This document shows, one piece after another, positions 23,205 to 33,465 of a DNA stretch of 50,723 nucleotides (within the stretch, counting starts at the first letter, position 1; each line of letters opens with the position of its first letter). Made by a program: the position numbers and the translations under genes. Under the pieces are notes generated by a model. The model saw nothing but the letters and a program-made list of their open reading frames with translations, did no database searches and was not told the origin of the DNA. Origin of the DNA: Suillus spraguei (taxonomy: Eukaryota > Basidiomycota > Agaricomycetes > Boletales > Suillaceae); NCBI GenBank assembly GCA_016800925.1, contig JABCPU010000469.1, forward strand, positions 1 to 50,723. Direction: 5' to 3'.

Positions 23205-23593
23205 ATAAGTAAATTCTGTAGAAACATGCCATATAAATAGATGATTCAATCTATTCATAGACTTCAGAAAGACTCCGCGTCAATGAAGGGTTACCAGGGT
23301 GCTCAGTAGACGCCGGAAAACACTCAAAAGAGGTGTGAGTAGTAGATATATATGATACGAATTTCAAATAGGAATCAATGTAGTGATACTGTAACTATGT
23401 AACGAAAGATAAAAGAGTCACGGCTAAAGATGCGGCGGGCTACGGCCGCCACGCCGTGAACAAAGGGAAGTCCTTTTCGACAGCTAAGGATAGACTGGTG
23501 AAGAGCGTGACTGTGGTAAAGAACGTACGTGTGCATCTATGTAGACAAATATGACCCTGCACGGTGGTTCCAGACCTTGAATAGGATATGCAT
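23205..23593. other. Convergent spacer NPY1 / chitinase
   Basis: 389 bp between the two convergent 3' ends; no feature recognised apart from AT-rich sequence at 23335-23420. Confidence 0.5.
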
Positions 23594-25069
23594 CTAAGAA
23601 CGCTCAAAAGCATCGATGATAGAATCGAGGAGCATATCATGGTAATCACCACCCGCCTCCCACATCGAGAAACCACGCAGCTTGGTTTTCCTGATATACT
23701 TACCCTTGGCAGCAAACGATTGGACGTTGTCGAAGGAGATCATGACTTGTGAGGCCTCATTGTACACATACGGCTGTAAAAGCGATGAAGTGAGCACTCC
23801 TCTTTCAGGGTGAAAAATCACATTTACCGTCTGACTGCAGGTGTCATATCTGTAGTAGATGCCTCTAGCAGGCGTGCCTTCTTTGGTGAGGAAACCGTTG
23901 TCGATGAGACCCCAGAAGTTGAAAGTCCCACCTGAGCCTTCGTGGACGCCACAGACATCAATAAAACTAATGTCATCCCATGAATCGCCTAAAGGTTGGT
24001 TGGAGGCGTTGAATGCGGGGTATGGAGCTAGCTTTTTTGTGTGGGACACGAAGGCATCAGACGAAGGGACGCTAAATGAGTAACCGTAGGAAGCGACGCC
24101 GAGTACGATCTGGTCAACTGGCATCCCTGCGTCTGTCCAAACCTTGACTGCAGAAACAGCAGAGCCCTGTCGGTTCGCAGGCACGGCGCAGGTGTCGTCC
24201 AACGGTGCGTTAGGCCCCACAGTCGAGAACCAAGAACCCCAAACGTCATAATTCATCACGGCCACGTAATCAAGAACCTTTGCGAACCCAGTGACGTCAG
24301 TCAAAGGACTTCCCGAAGCATTAAAGAAAGGTGTCAGTCCTACGGCGGCCGAGAGGGTGAGCTTTGCTGCTACTGGGTTTCGGCGAAGCTCTTGGAGGAA
24401 TGCGAGGAAATTCGCTGTGTCGTGCACGCTGATAGTGTTACAGCCGATTCCCTGATTGTTCGGGGACTCCCAGCTATTGGAAATCAAGGATGACTTGGGT
24501 CAATGTATGATTTCGGAGTCGCAGGAATCAACCTTACTCGAACTGGATACCATCGAGTTTGTAATGCGAAGCAAACTCTACCACAGTCTTGACAAATGCC
24601 GTGCGGTTTTTGGCAGTGGCAAGGTCGGAAGAGAACCAAATACTCCCAGTCCAGCCTCCGACAGCGATATGGGCTTCAACGCCCTGCGTGTGAGCTAGAT
24701 ATAAGATGTAGGAGCAGCAACTTCTTTTTCGCTCACATGTGCATGGGCCTCAGAGACGAACCGAGGAAGCAGCTCTCCGTCAGAGCTTGCCAGGCTCAGA
24801 CTATTGACGTTCCGAGCGGTCTCTCTGAGAGAAATCATAAACATGATTGCGTTACATGCACTTACGCCAGTACAGACAACTTACGCAAATGAATAGTACA
24901 GCGTGTTATACTTGCTCCAGCTAACCGAAGAGAGCGGGAATCCCTTAGTCGCATGCCATCCAGCATACCAAGTGGCTTTGACAGGCCTAGTGGAACGGGC
25001 GGCAAGCGGGTTGGCGCTCACGCCAATATTGGTCAAGGCAAGAAGAGGCAAAAGGAAGGTGGACAGCAT
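23594..25069 (-). CDS. Secreted GH18 chitinase
   Basis: Endo-acting glycoside hydrolase of family 18. The start MLSTFLLPLLALTNIGVSAN at 25069 is a clear signal peptide, followed by VKATWYAGWHATKGFPLSSV and the first beta strand NTLYYSFA. After introns come the VGGWTGS motif (24640s), the active-site strand and, in the long last exon, LDYVAVMNYDVWGSW, VLGVASYGYSF and the closing SMWEAGGD. The catalytic strand is split by an intron and reads DGIQF|DWESPN, so the proton-donor Glu and the Asp two residues before it are present, while the first Asp of DGxDxDxE is Gln. About 400 residues, no carbohydrate-binding module, no transmembrane segment. Likely role in cell-wall remodelling or digestion of other fungi. 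Confidence 0.9.
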
Positions 25070-25370
25070 AACGAAGAAGTGAGCGGTGGCTATGCCAATG
25101 GTTGCGGAGATTATAGCGTCGAGTTCGCCAAGATCTCGTTCCAGAACTATATGGCGGTATACATGGTTGCAAATTTCAAGACCGGCAGTCGGACTGCCCC
25201 ACGAGTGATTCCGGCTGCAGCAATATGAAAAATGGTCGCTCAATCGCTCGAACTTGCCGGCAATCCCAGGACACCATGAGGTCGCATCCGATGATTTGCC
25301 AGAATGCGGAAAAGGCAACTTCAAAGGGCAATGATAATTCATTCATGACCATATCAGATCAGTGCGAATC

Positions 25371-25908
25371 TCATAACATCGCCTGCAAGACCCCGTCACC
25401 ATCTCTTAGTATACACTCCCCTTCAAAAAGTACACGGTCAGACATCCCGTTGTCTTTGATGTACTGAACACAAGCAGCGTCAGTTGCTCCTGGCTGGCAC
25501 CAGACGGCGGGAATCGAAAGCTCCTTGACTTGCTTGAGCAGATCGATAGTGATCTTGTCAAACACCCATTCAGTAGTGGAACTCTGAATGTGGCAACATG
25601 CCATGCTACTGACCTTAGCTGGTGTTATGATGCTTACTGATGTTTCGGTTGGGATCGGAAGATCAGTTAAAGAGCGTATGGTCTTTATGCCCTCCAACTC
25701 GTCATTCGAGGGGTGGACCGGGGTTACTGGCTTGTTCCGCTGGATATACCATTGTAAAACCTATGGACAAAGTTGTCGTGTCTATGATGACACATCTTGA
25801 AATAAGGAGTACCTTTGTACCGAACTTTGACTGGTCCGTAGAAGCGCCGACCACGGCGTAGTACGGAAATGACAAAAAGAGCCTTTGCTTTTGAATAGTG
25901 TTTGTCAT
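25371..25908 (-). CDS. CoA-binding-domain (Rossmann) protein, YccU-like
   Basis: Small protein with the CoA-binding Rossmann fold related to the N-terminal domain of succinyl-CoA ligase alpha. From MTNTIQKQRL it reads YYAVVGASTDQSKFGTK, then a 46-nt intron, then VLQWYIQRNKPVTPVHPSND. SVSIITPAK follows, then a 60-nt stretch (25554-25613) with GT..AG ends and no stop that I take to be an intron, and ITIDLLKQVKELSIPAVWCQ with CQPGATDAACVQYI. The GAS...FGTK loop is the expected nucleotide-binding turn. An ATG 24 nt upstream is also in frame. Physiological role of this family is poorly defined; probably soluble and about 150 residues. Confidence 0.85.
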
Positions 25909-27039
25909 GGTGGAAAGGAACCCGAGATGCATATCTACAGTGCGTGAGACTGTGTGTTTTCTACAGGAAATAATCCATTTATAGCTGTTGTGACGTAGAT
26001 CTTGGTCGTGCTAATGCTTGGAGAACTGAAATTCACATCTTAAAGCACGCATAACCGCCGGCTCGGGTGCTATGGCGTCCACCCGCTGCGAACGCTGATG
26101 ACTCATCCTTTGTGTCATTGTTCTCTCTCCTATTAACAGTTCCATGGCGCCTCTGCATCATTTCACGGCGTCGTCGAAGCAGGTATCAAATAATTACTGG
26201 CGGTACGACGGCTTCATCGCCACACCGGAAATGTTCAATGTGTTCACTTTTGGTGCCAACGTCGCGACGGTATCTATCAATTGGATGCGAGGACAACTGT
26301 TGGTCCCATCATTGATGACGATGGCAAGTCTGCGCATTCTCTTCATCTCTTTGCCAATAATGTGTCACTTTCCAATGACCTTTGCTGTACAATCAGCAAT
26401 CGTCCATGAATACTGTTCGGAGGAATTACCTTCATAGGTTTGAGAGATTTTCGGCAGGCAGGTCCCATTTCCAGCGGAACAGGAGAGACCGCGACTCTCG
26501 CTTCGTCGGTAAAGTCATGGACATCATGACATAGCATTCGCATATCAAGTCTCATCACAGCAACTTGGACCATGGGGACCCGCAATTCACCGCTTTCGTA
26601 GATCGTATTGGCGACCATAGAATCTTAGTCGACCCATCCCGGAGTACCTCCTCATCGCCTAGATCTCAGACAAAACTGCATCCCCAGTTCTCAATGCATT
26701 CGAAAGGCACTGCATTCACTGCATCTACTTTTCGTTACATGAGTGGGAACGCGAAAGTTTTTTCAGGAGCAAATATAATATTACTGTAGACACATTTCAG
26801 AGTGGCTATGCAGTGCAAGTATCACGGTATTCCGTCCGAGAGCCGACTGAAGGCGTGTCCTTGTTATAATAAAGAAGGAACGGTATATTCGATGCATTAG
26901 GGACTATAATTCACGTAGCAAGATGTGCCAACAGCATTGATCCTTGCAAAGACAATTCAATTGGAGAGGACAGTGTAGAATAAACATTTTTCCAAATAAA
27001 TTCTACCGACCATGGAGTCCCGGCTGCGGCGGAAACAGG
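25909..27039. other. Unassigned region, possible decayed gene
   Basis: Between 26141 and 26790 overlapping plus-strand frames of 74-97 codons exist, and the plus frames show stretches such as HSLHLFANNVSLSND and GLRDFRQAGPISSGTGETAT with stops between them. I could not assemble exons with good splice sites or recognise a family. It may be a decayed gene or a small multi-exon gene. 26790-27039 is AT-rich spacer. Confidence 0.35.
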
Positions 27040-27650
27040 TTCCCAACGAGAGGAGATTCCCAAGGTCGTGCGTACCATAGCGCTGGCGGCATTTCGTTAG
27101 ACTATGTCACAACGGAATGATCCACCGCCGAAAAGAATAGTTGTTAAGGATGCGGAACAGAAACAAAGATCAGAGGTAGGCGATATCCTCAGAGCGAAGT
27201 AGCCCATACTATCAAGGAATAACTGAGGGTTGGCGAGGAAGGGTGTACATAGGGAATACGTTTTTAATTTGTATTTCTGTCGTATGTGCGTGAGCAAGGC
27301 GTCGGAAATGAGGCAGGGAAGTGCGGCGGTGCGTATAATGCATTGCGTACAGAGAAAAGAACCACCTCACCATGCAACGCGATTTGATCTTCTGTGCTTC
27401 GCGTGACTGCTTGCAGTTGAGCGGTCCGGAGCCAGCGAGTTGAGTGTCAGTCTGATGGAGTCTATACTTATTATACCATAGTTCTGTAGTTGTAATAAAG
27501 TTGTTTGATTTCACGAAAGTTGTGATGATGAATTGGTTTGGCCGCCGAGGATAGTTTCTATGATCGTTCTTTTCAAGAATGAGAGTACACCACGTAAATA
27601 CCAAGTATTGTAGTAATCCAGTCAATTATAAGTTTTGGTTGTTCAATTCA
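27040..27650. repeat. Repeat B0 (shortened copy)
   Basis: About 270 bp beginning cgagaggagattcccaagg are clearly related to 28524-28790 (B1) and 35745-36000 (B2). After 27310 it skips some 300 bp present in the other two and resumes at gcttgcagttgagcgg (27409), continuing to the shared tail ttcaattcatgccatgaaac (about 27642). No conserved reading frame. Confidence 0.75.
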
Positions 27651-27689
27651 TGCCATGAAACTTGTTGAGCTCTGCCTGCGGGCTTTACG

Positions 27690-27998
27690 TCATATCAGCG
27701 AAAGGTCACGTGATATCAATCGCTTGGCCACCAAAAATGGCAGGGGTGCAAGTCTATGCAGACTTTCACCCGGACCGGTCATTGTCCTGAGGATACTTAT
27801 CATTCGAAAGGCGAATATTCAGTAGACGGTAGTTCCATATCAAATCGCTAATACCATAGAGACCTAGGCTGGCAATCTGCTGGCATCGCAGATATACCTC
27901 TGTTTGCCACACAAGAACAATCTCATCCAGCACATAAAAGCCAGCCATCTTCTTACTTTCTTCAGATTTAACTGACCGTATATCGCAAGTCACAAATC
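27690..27998 (+). promoter_or_regulatory. Promoter of SSP1
   Basis: The 300 bp upstream of the first small secreted protein gene are repeated, inverted, upstream of the two other copies (31557-31800 and 32984-33240). A TATA-like cacataaaag at 27931-27940 lies about 60 nt before the ATG and is kept in all three copies. Confidence 0.55.
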
Positions 27999-28246
27999 AT
28001 GCGTTTCTCCTCTGCAATTGTCCTCGCCGCCGTTATTGCTTTAGCCTCATCACCAATCTCTGCCATGCCTACTGATGCGGCTGCCAATGCATGCCCCTAC
28101 GCCTGCAATACTAACCAAGACTGTAGTGACTGCATTGTTGGGGTTTGTGTAAGTTTCGGTAATTTTCCTGAAATTGATAACATCACTCACCTGCATGGCA
28201 GTTGGTAGGTTTTTGTATAGTGAGTCATGTTTTACTTTTATATTAG
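27999..28246 (+). CDS. Small secreted six-cysteine protein (SSP1)
   Basis: Predicted secreted peptide of 64 residues. Exon 1 (50 codons) encodes a signal peptide MRFSSAIVLAAVIALASSPI and a short mature part with CPYACNTNQDCSDCIVGVC. A 53-nt intron (28149-28201, gtaagt..gcag) leads to exon 2 with LVGFCIVSHVLLLY and a stop at 28244-28246. Cysteines fall at positions 32, 36, 42, 45, 50 and 55 (C-x3-C-x5-C-x2-C-x4-C-x4-C), a spacing suited to a disulphide-knotted mini-protein. Two inverted paralogs keep the intron position, phase and spacing, which supports the gene model although it is short. Resembles Cys-rich small secreted proteins of basidiomycetes; activity unknown. Confidence 0.75.
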
Positions 28247-28509
28247 TAGAGTATGGCCGTCGGTACTGACGCACAAGTTATTAGTGAAATCTTCAGAGTT
28301 AATCAACATGCTGTCAGGAAAACATCAGCAGAGTTGAGCCAGTTGGCGGAATTTTCATTGGATTGAGAAAGGATGCATCAGTAAACCATAACTTTCTCTC
28401 TAGGTATACTATGTCCCCGGACATGCTTGAAGCCAAAAATAGATTATTGGTTCTCGATTCAGATCCCAATTTTATACTACGACCAGTTGCAGTTAGTTAT
28501 GCCGATGTA
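28247..28509. repeat. 3' flank of SSP1, inverted copies at SSP2 and SSP3
   Basis: The 260 bp after the SSP1 stop recur in inverted orientation at about 31050-31305 and 32490-32730. They include aaccataactttctctc and ctacgaccagttgcagttag. This shows that gene and flanks were duplicated together as an approximately 800-bp block. Confidence 0.75.
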
Positions 28510-29430
28510 GGACGCTTGTTCTACCGAGAGGGGATTCCGAAGGTGATGCGTACTATAGCGTTGGCGGGATTTCGTTAGACTGTGTCGCGACCACGGAATG
28601 ATCCACCGCGGAAAGTAATAGCTGTTAAAGACCCGGAACAGAAGCAAAGACCGAAGGTGGGCGATATCTTCTGAGCGAAGCAACCCGTACTATCAAAGGA
28701 GAGCGGAGGGTTGGAGAAGAAGGGTGATACGTTTCTGGTTTGTATTTCTGTCGGATAAGCTTGAGCAAAGGGGCATAGAAGTGAGCCTACATGTGTCATG
28801 CATTTTGAATAGAGAAAAGAACGTCACGATAGTAACTTGATCTGTTGAACCGTTTTATGACAGGACTTCCACTGCCACAGCCTGCACGCCGATACGCCAC
28901 CTTCCAGCCGCACGCTATTGAGTCTTGTCCGTGCCGTGAGAACATTGTGCACGGGCCAGGTCGAAAAGATATATAAACGTTGCGCCCAACATGATGAAAC
29001 CTTAGAACATACTCAGCTAGGATCTATTTTATAGAAACTAACTCGAGTCTCGCATGTTTACACATGCCACATCCTTCAAATCCACTCGATGACAACCGCG
29101 CTCTCTCGTTCGACAGAGAACATGGCCTTCGCGTTTAAGTACGTGGGGTTTCGAGGACGTTTGGTTCTGTGTTTCGTGGGACTGCTTGCAGTTGAGCGAA
29201 CCGGAGCCAGCGAGTTGAGCGTCTGTCTGATGGATTCTATACTCATTATACTAGAGTTCTGTAGTTGTCCAATAAAATTTTGTTTGATCCTATGAAAACT
29301 GTGTGATCATCAATTGTAGAAGCTAGTTAGCACGATGGTGCTTTTCAGGAATTAGTGCGTACCATGCAAATACTAGGTGTTGCAGTGATTCAGTCAAATA
29401 GCTTGAGTATGCTTCAAGTTGTTCAATTCA
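28510..29430. repeat. Repeat B1
   Basis: Direct repeat of 35730-36625 and, in shortened form, 27040-27650. It holds a TATA-like gatatataaac at 28969-28979 followed by a region rich in short frames. The frame open from 36164 in B2 is broken almost at once in B1, so coding is not supported. B1 is immediately followed by the cysteine-synthase copy, and the B2 copy is followed by the second one, so B and the gene moved as one segment. Confidence 0.75.
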
Positions 29431-29539
29431 TGCCATGAAACTTTTTGAGTTGGCTCTACCTCCCTATGTGGTTGTCCGCCATATCACATTCGAGCCTTTC
29501 ACAGGAGCAACACGAGCCTGGTCCAATTGAGTTGAGAAG

Positions 29540-30932
29540 CAATGAAGTTGTGCATGGTGTCACTGGCTTGATAGGTACGTAACTTGGCCGTTTGAGCGTT
29601 CTTCGAGGGCATCCAAGTTTGAACGTCCAGGAAATACCCCTCTCGTGAGGATCAACTCATTGAGCAATGCTTTGGGTGTCGAGATTCTTGGAAAGGCAGA
29701 GGTGTGTTTCGAACTAGAACATGCCCATTCAATGTTCCTAACTTTTCGACAATTTGTAGTTTCTGAATCCTGGAGGGAGTGTCAAGGACCGAGTCGCTCT
29801 ACGCAGTGAGTTTGCCGTGCAGCGATCAACAATCAACCTAAAACTCATTATCTTGCGAACATGAAGTAATCGAGGACGCGGAGCGGCAAGGTTTACTACA
29901 CCCTCATACTGGATCTCGCATCTTTGAAGGTACTGTTGGATCTACTGGCATTCCAATAGCGACAATAGCCAAGGCAAGGCAAGTGACGCTAGTTCTGGTG
30001 CGAGAATGTCGCATCTGATAACATGATGTTGCAGGGGATATGATACAAGTGAGCAAATTCCTCGAGTAGTTGAATCTATCTTCCGACCAATTTGAGGTGC
30101 TCGCCCTGATAAATAAATCGTAACCTAAACTCACATTTGCGCAGAATCGCAGTAATTTTGAAGCTCATTAAAATGGGATTGGTCCAGAAATCTGGCGTCA
30201 AACCAATAGTCATGTCGATGCATTTATATCCGGAGCAGGTGCGCATATTTTATGTTCGACTTGTCCAGTTTTTCAATACTATGTGAACCAGGGACGGGCG
30301 GAACGATCGCAGGCACTGGACGATTTCTCAAATCGATGGATGAGGAAGTGCAGGTCGTGCTAGCAGACCCAGAAGGCAGTGGTCTCTACAACAAGGTCGA
30401 AGCCTGTCTTTGTTGTCCGCCTGACATTCCCTCACACACTTTCAGGTCAAGCATGGCGTAATGTATGACCGCAGGGAAGCTGAAGGAACAAAACGAAGGC
30501 ATCAAGTTGACACAGTAGTCGAGGGAATGTGCGTATACAGATACTGCCCTCAATTTTCCATCCGACCTATCTATTTCCAGAGGAATCAACCGGATGACAA
30601 ACAACATCGATCTCGCGATTCCGATCACAGATGACGTGTTCCGGTACGTTCGATCCTTCATCTTCGACCTCAATGGGAGTTCACCGACGATTAAGGATAA
30701 CTGACGTGGAGGCGGTTGCCATGTCCCGATACCTCGTTCAAAATGACGGTCTATTTTTGGGTTCCAGCAGCGCTTGCAATCTGGTGGCATGCATCAAATC
30801 TGTAAAGAAAAGGGGATGCGGGACGTCCAAGCACTTGTCACGATCTTGTACGTTCTCCTGGACACCCATGGAATGAATGATGTGATTCATCACCTTTCCA
30901 GATGTGATTCTGGCAACAGACATTACTCCAAG
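29540..30932 (+). pseudogene. Cysteine-synthase-like pseudogene, copy 1
   Basis: PLP-dependent beta-family enzyme related to fungal 'cysteine synthase 2' (O-acetylserine sulfhydrylase-like). Recognisable: EVVHGVTGLIG, NTPLVRINSLSNALGVEIL, then the PLP-lysine motif FLNPGGSVKDRVALR, SRIFEGTVGSTGIPIATIAK, the phosphate-binding GTGGTIAGTGRFLKSMDE, and TDVEAVAMSRYLVQNDGLFL with GSSSACN and CDSGNRHYSK. Defects: the N-terminal membrane-anchor region found in copy 2 is missing, about 440 bp are deleted at about 30080, a TAA interrupts EAH*NG at 30169-30171, and the last exon is absent because the duplicated block ends at about 30935. It cannot make an active enzyme. Confidence 0.9.
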
Positions 30933-30944
30933 GTGAGTGTTGGC

Positions 30945-31915
30945 TCTGCCTGCCTGCAGGTTTTCCAATGTCATGTCTCTTGCTCAGCGACAAGCCACGT
31001 GATCTCAATCGCTCGGGGGAAATCCCGGCCACCAAAAATGGCAACCTACATGGCTAACTAACTGCAACTGGTCGTAGTATAAAATTGGGATCTGAATCGA
31101 GAATCAATAATTTATTTTGGCTTCAAGGATGTCCCGGGATATAGTATACGTGGAGAGAAAGTTATGGTTTACTGATGCGTCCTTTCTAACATTTCCCAGT
31201 CCAATGAAAATTCCGCCAACTGGCTCAACTCTGCTGATGTTTTCCTGACAGCGTGTTGAAAATTTCACTAATTACTTGTGCGTCAGTGCCGACGGTCATA
31301 CTCTACTAGTATAAAAGTAAAACATGACTCACTATACAAAAATAACCCACTAACTGCCATGCAGGTGAGTGATATTATCAATTCCAGGAAAATTACCGAA
31401 ACTTACACAAATCCCATAGATGCAGCCCTTACACACTTCGTCACTAGTGCAAAAGCTGGGGCATATATTGGCAGCCGCATCAGTAGGTGTGGCGGAGATT
31501 GGTGATGAGGCCAAAGCAATAACAGCGGCGAGGACAATTGCAGAGGAGAAACGCATGATTTGGGACTCGTACGATATACAGTCAGTTAAAACTGAAGATG
31601 ATAAGAAGATGACTGGCTTTTATGTGCTGGATATTGTTGTGCGAAATTGTTCTTGCGTGGCAGAGGTATTTCTGCGATGCCAGCAGATTGCCAGCCAAGG
31701 TCTATATGGTATTAGCATTTTGATATGGAACTACTGTCTACTCGCATTTCGAATGATGAGCATCCTGAGGACGAGTCTGAAATGGCCGGTCCAGATGAAG
31801 GTCTGCATAGACATCAGGTCTCGCCACCAAGTCTCTGTCTGCCACCAAGTCTGGCTGGCCCTGGCGGAGTCTGAAGTTGCCAGCTGACAGTGCCCGCCAC
31901 CCCGCCACCATCTGC
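30945..31915 (-). repeat. Inverted SSP block, copy 2
   Basis: Reverse-oriented duplicate of about 27690-28500 that carries SSP2 with its promoter and 3' flank. It is itself repeated in direct orientation at 32395-33350. Its left edge abuts the truncated cysteine synthase copy. Confidence 0.75.
31306..31556 (-). CDS. Small secreted six-cysteine protein (SSP2)
   Basis: Paralog of SSP1 on the opposite strand. The signal peptide is the same apart from a Met-to-Thr change at its end, and the mature exon 1 part is CPSFCTSDEVCKGCIYGIC, much more diverged than the leader. A gtaagt intron after the fifth Cys leads to LVGYFCIVSHVLLLY and the stop at 31306-31308, so the last Cys spacing is one longer than in SSP1. 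Conserved leader with variable mature peptide suggests diversifying change in the secreted part; three sequences are too few to test this. Confidence 0.72.
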
Positions 31916-31929
31916 TGCCCGCCGCTGTC

Positions 31930-32045
31930 ACACATTGCTGCCTGGCATGGGCAGGCGGGAAGACGGACAGGAAGATGGGCGGGCGGAAAGACGAGCGGGC
32001 AGGGAGATGGACGGGCAGGAAGAGACAAGGGAGCAAGGGTTTTGA
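31930..32045. repeat. GC-rich purine-biased imperfect tandem repeat
   Basis: Words such as gggcgggcggaaagacg, gcgggcagggagatgg and cgggcaggaagagacaagg recur about every 16-20 bp, on a strongly purine-rich plus strand. The surroundings are AT-rich, so the composition change is sharp. Its frames are just repeat translations. It sits between the two inverted SSP blocks. Confidence 0.65.
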
Positions 32046-32059
32046 CGTTGCCCAATTAG

Positions 32060-32394
32060 GACAGAGTGCATTCCTCGAGCGGCTCAAGTTCAGGCAGTGG
32101 GCGCTGTGTGGCATACTAGTTGTGACACCTGAGACATGGCCAGATTGGCGGGAGGATAATATGCGGGACATATTTGCAAAATATTTTACATCTATTGTTC
32201 AATGTTGAACCTGAACATATACCATACACATGTAAAATTTGTGGTCAAAATTGATTCCTTACTAGATTTGTCTCCAAATGCAAAATATATGGACATTAAT
32301 ATTTAGAATTTGAAAGGAAGCCTTTGTTTCGACACCAGATCCATGCCCATATCAAAATTATGACAAAGATATCTTGTGTGTGCAGATCCGGTTT
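32060..32394. other. Spacer between inverted SSP blocks
   Basis: AT-rich DNA without a recognisable gene or repeat; a short frame at 31975-32208 runs into it from the GC-rich repeat. Confidence 0.45.
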
Positions 32395-33350
32395 GTATTA
32401 GCTCTGCCTACAGGTTTTCCAATGTTTGGCAGCGAAAATTCACGTGATCTCAATCGCTCGGGAGTAAAATGGCGGGTCCTACATGGCTGCTCTGCATAAC
32501 TAACTGCAACTGGTCGTAGTATAAAATTTCGAGAACCAATAATTCTTTAAGGATGTCCGGAGATATGGTATACCTGGAGAGAAAGTTATGGTTTACTGAT
32601 GCACCCTTTCTAACATTTCCCAATCAAATGAAAATTCCGCCAACTGGCTGAACTCTGCTGATGCTTTTCCTGACAGCATGTTGAAAATTTCACTAATTAC
32701 TTGTGCGTCAGTGCCGACGGTCATACTCTACTAATATAAAAGTAAAACATGACTCACTAAACAAGTACCTCCCACCTGCCATGCAGGTGAGTGATGTTAT
32801 CAATTTCAGGAAAATTAAATTACCGCAACTTACACAAAGCGCAACAGGGCAGTCGCTACACTCTTTGGAACTACTGCAATAGTAGGGGCATGCATTGGCA
32901 GCCGCATCAGCAGGCATGGCAGAGATTGGTGATGAGGCTAAAGCAATAACGGCGGCGAGGACAGTTGCAGAGGAGAAACGCATGATTTGTGAGCGATATA
33001 CGGTCAGTTAAATCTGAAGAAAGTAAGAAGATGGCTGGCTTTTATGTGCTGGATATCGTTGTGTGAAATTGTTCTTGTGTGGCAAACAGAGGTATATTTG
33101 CGGTGCCAGCAGATTGCCAGCCAAGGTCTCTATGGTATTAGCGATTTGATGTGCAACTGTTTACTGAACATTCACGTTTCGAATGATAAGTATCCTGAGG
33201 ACGAGTCTGAAATGACCGGTCCGGGTGAAAGTCTGCATAGACATCAGGTCTGCGTCTGCCACTAAGTCTAGCTGCACGCATGGCTCTGGCGGAGTCTGAA
33301 GCCGCCAGTGGCTGACAACGCCCATCACCCCGCGACACCACCTGCTGCCT
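32395..33350 (-). repeat. Inverted SSP block, copy 3
   Basis: Direct repeat of 30945-31915 and inverted repeat of the SSP1 block. It carries SSP3. A further fragment of the same promoter flank follows at 33355-33465. Confidence 0.75.
32731..32983 (-). CDS. Small secreted six-cysteine protein (SSP3)
   Basis: Third paralog. The leader MRFSSATVLAAVIALASSPI is followed by CPYYCSSSKECSDCPVALC, a GT intron containing a short AT-rich insertion relative to the other copies, and exon 2 VGGTCLVSHVLLLY with the stop at 32731-32733. The cysteine spacing matches SSP1 exactly. Reading through the donor gives a longer frame (to 32708), but the spliced model is favoured because exon 2 keeps its frame in all three genes. 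Confidence 0.7.
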
Positions 33351-33354
33351 GCGA

Positions 33355-33465
33355 GGTATATCTGCGATGCCAGCAAATTGCCAGCCAAGGTCTATATGAT
33401 ATTAGCAATTTGATATGGAACTACTGTCTACTCGCGTTTCGAGTATCCTAGGACGAGTCTGAAAT
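33355..33465 (-). repeat. Fragment of SSP promoter flank
   Basis: About 110 bp (gaggtatatctgcgatgcca to cgagtctgaaatgtcg) repeat the flank at 31660-31785 and 33090-33210 without any gene attached. It marks another incomplete duplication event. Confidence 0.7.
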
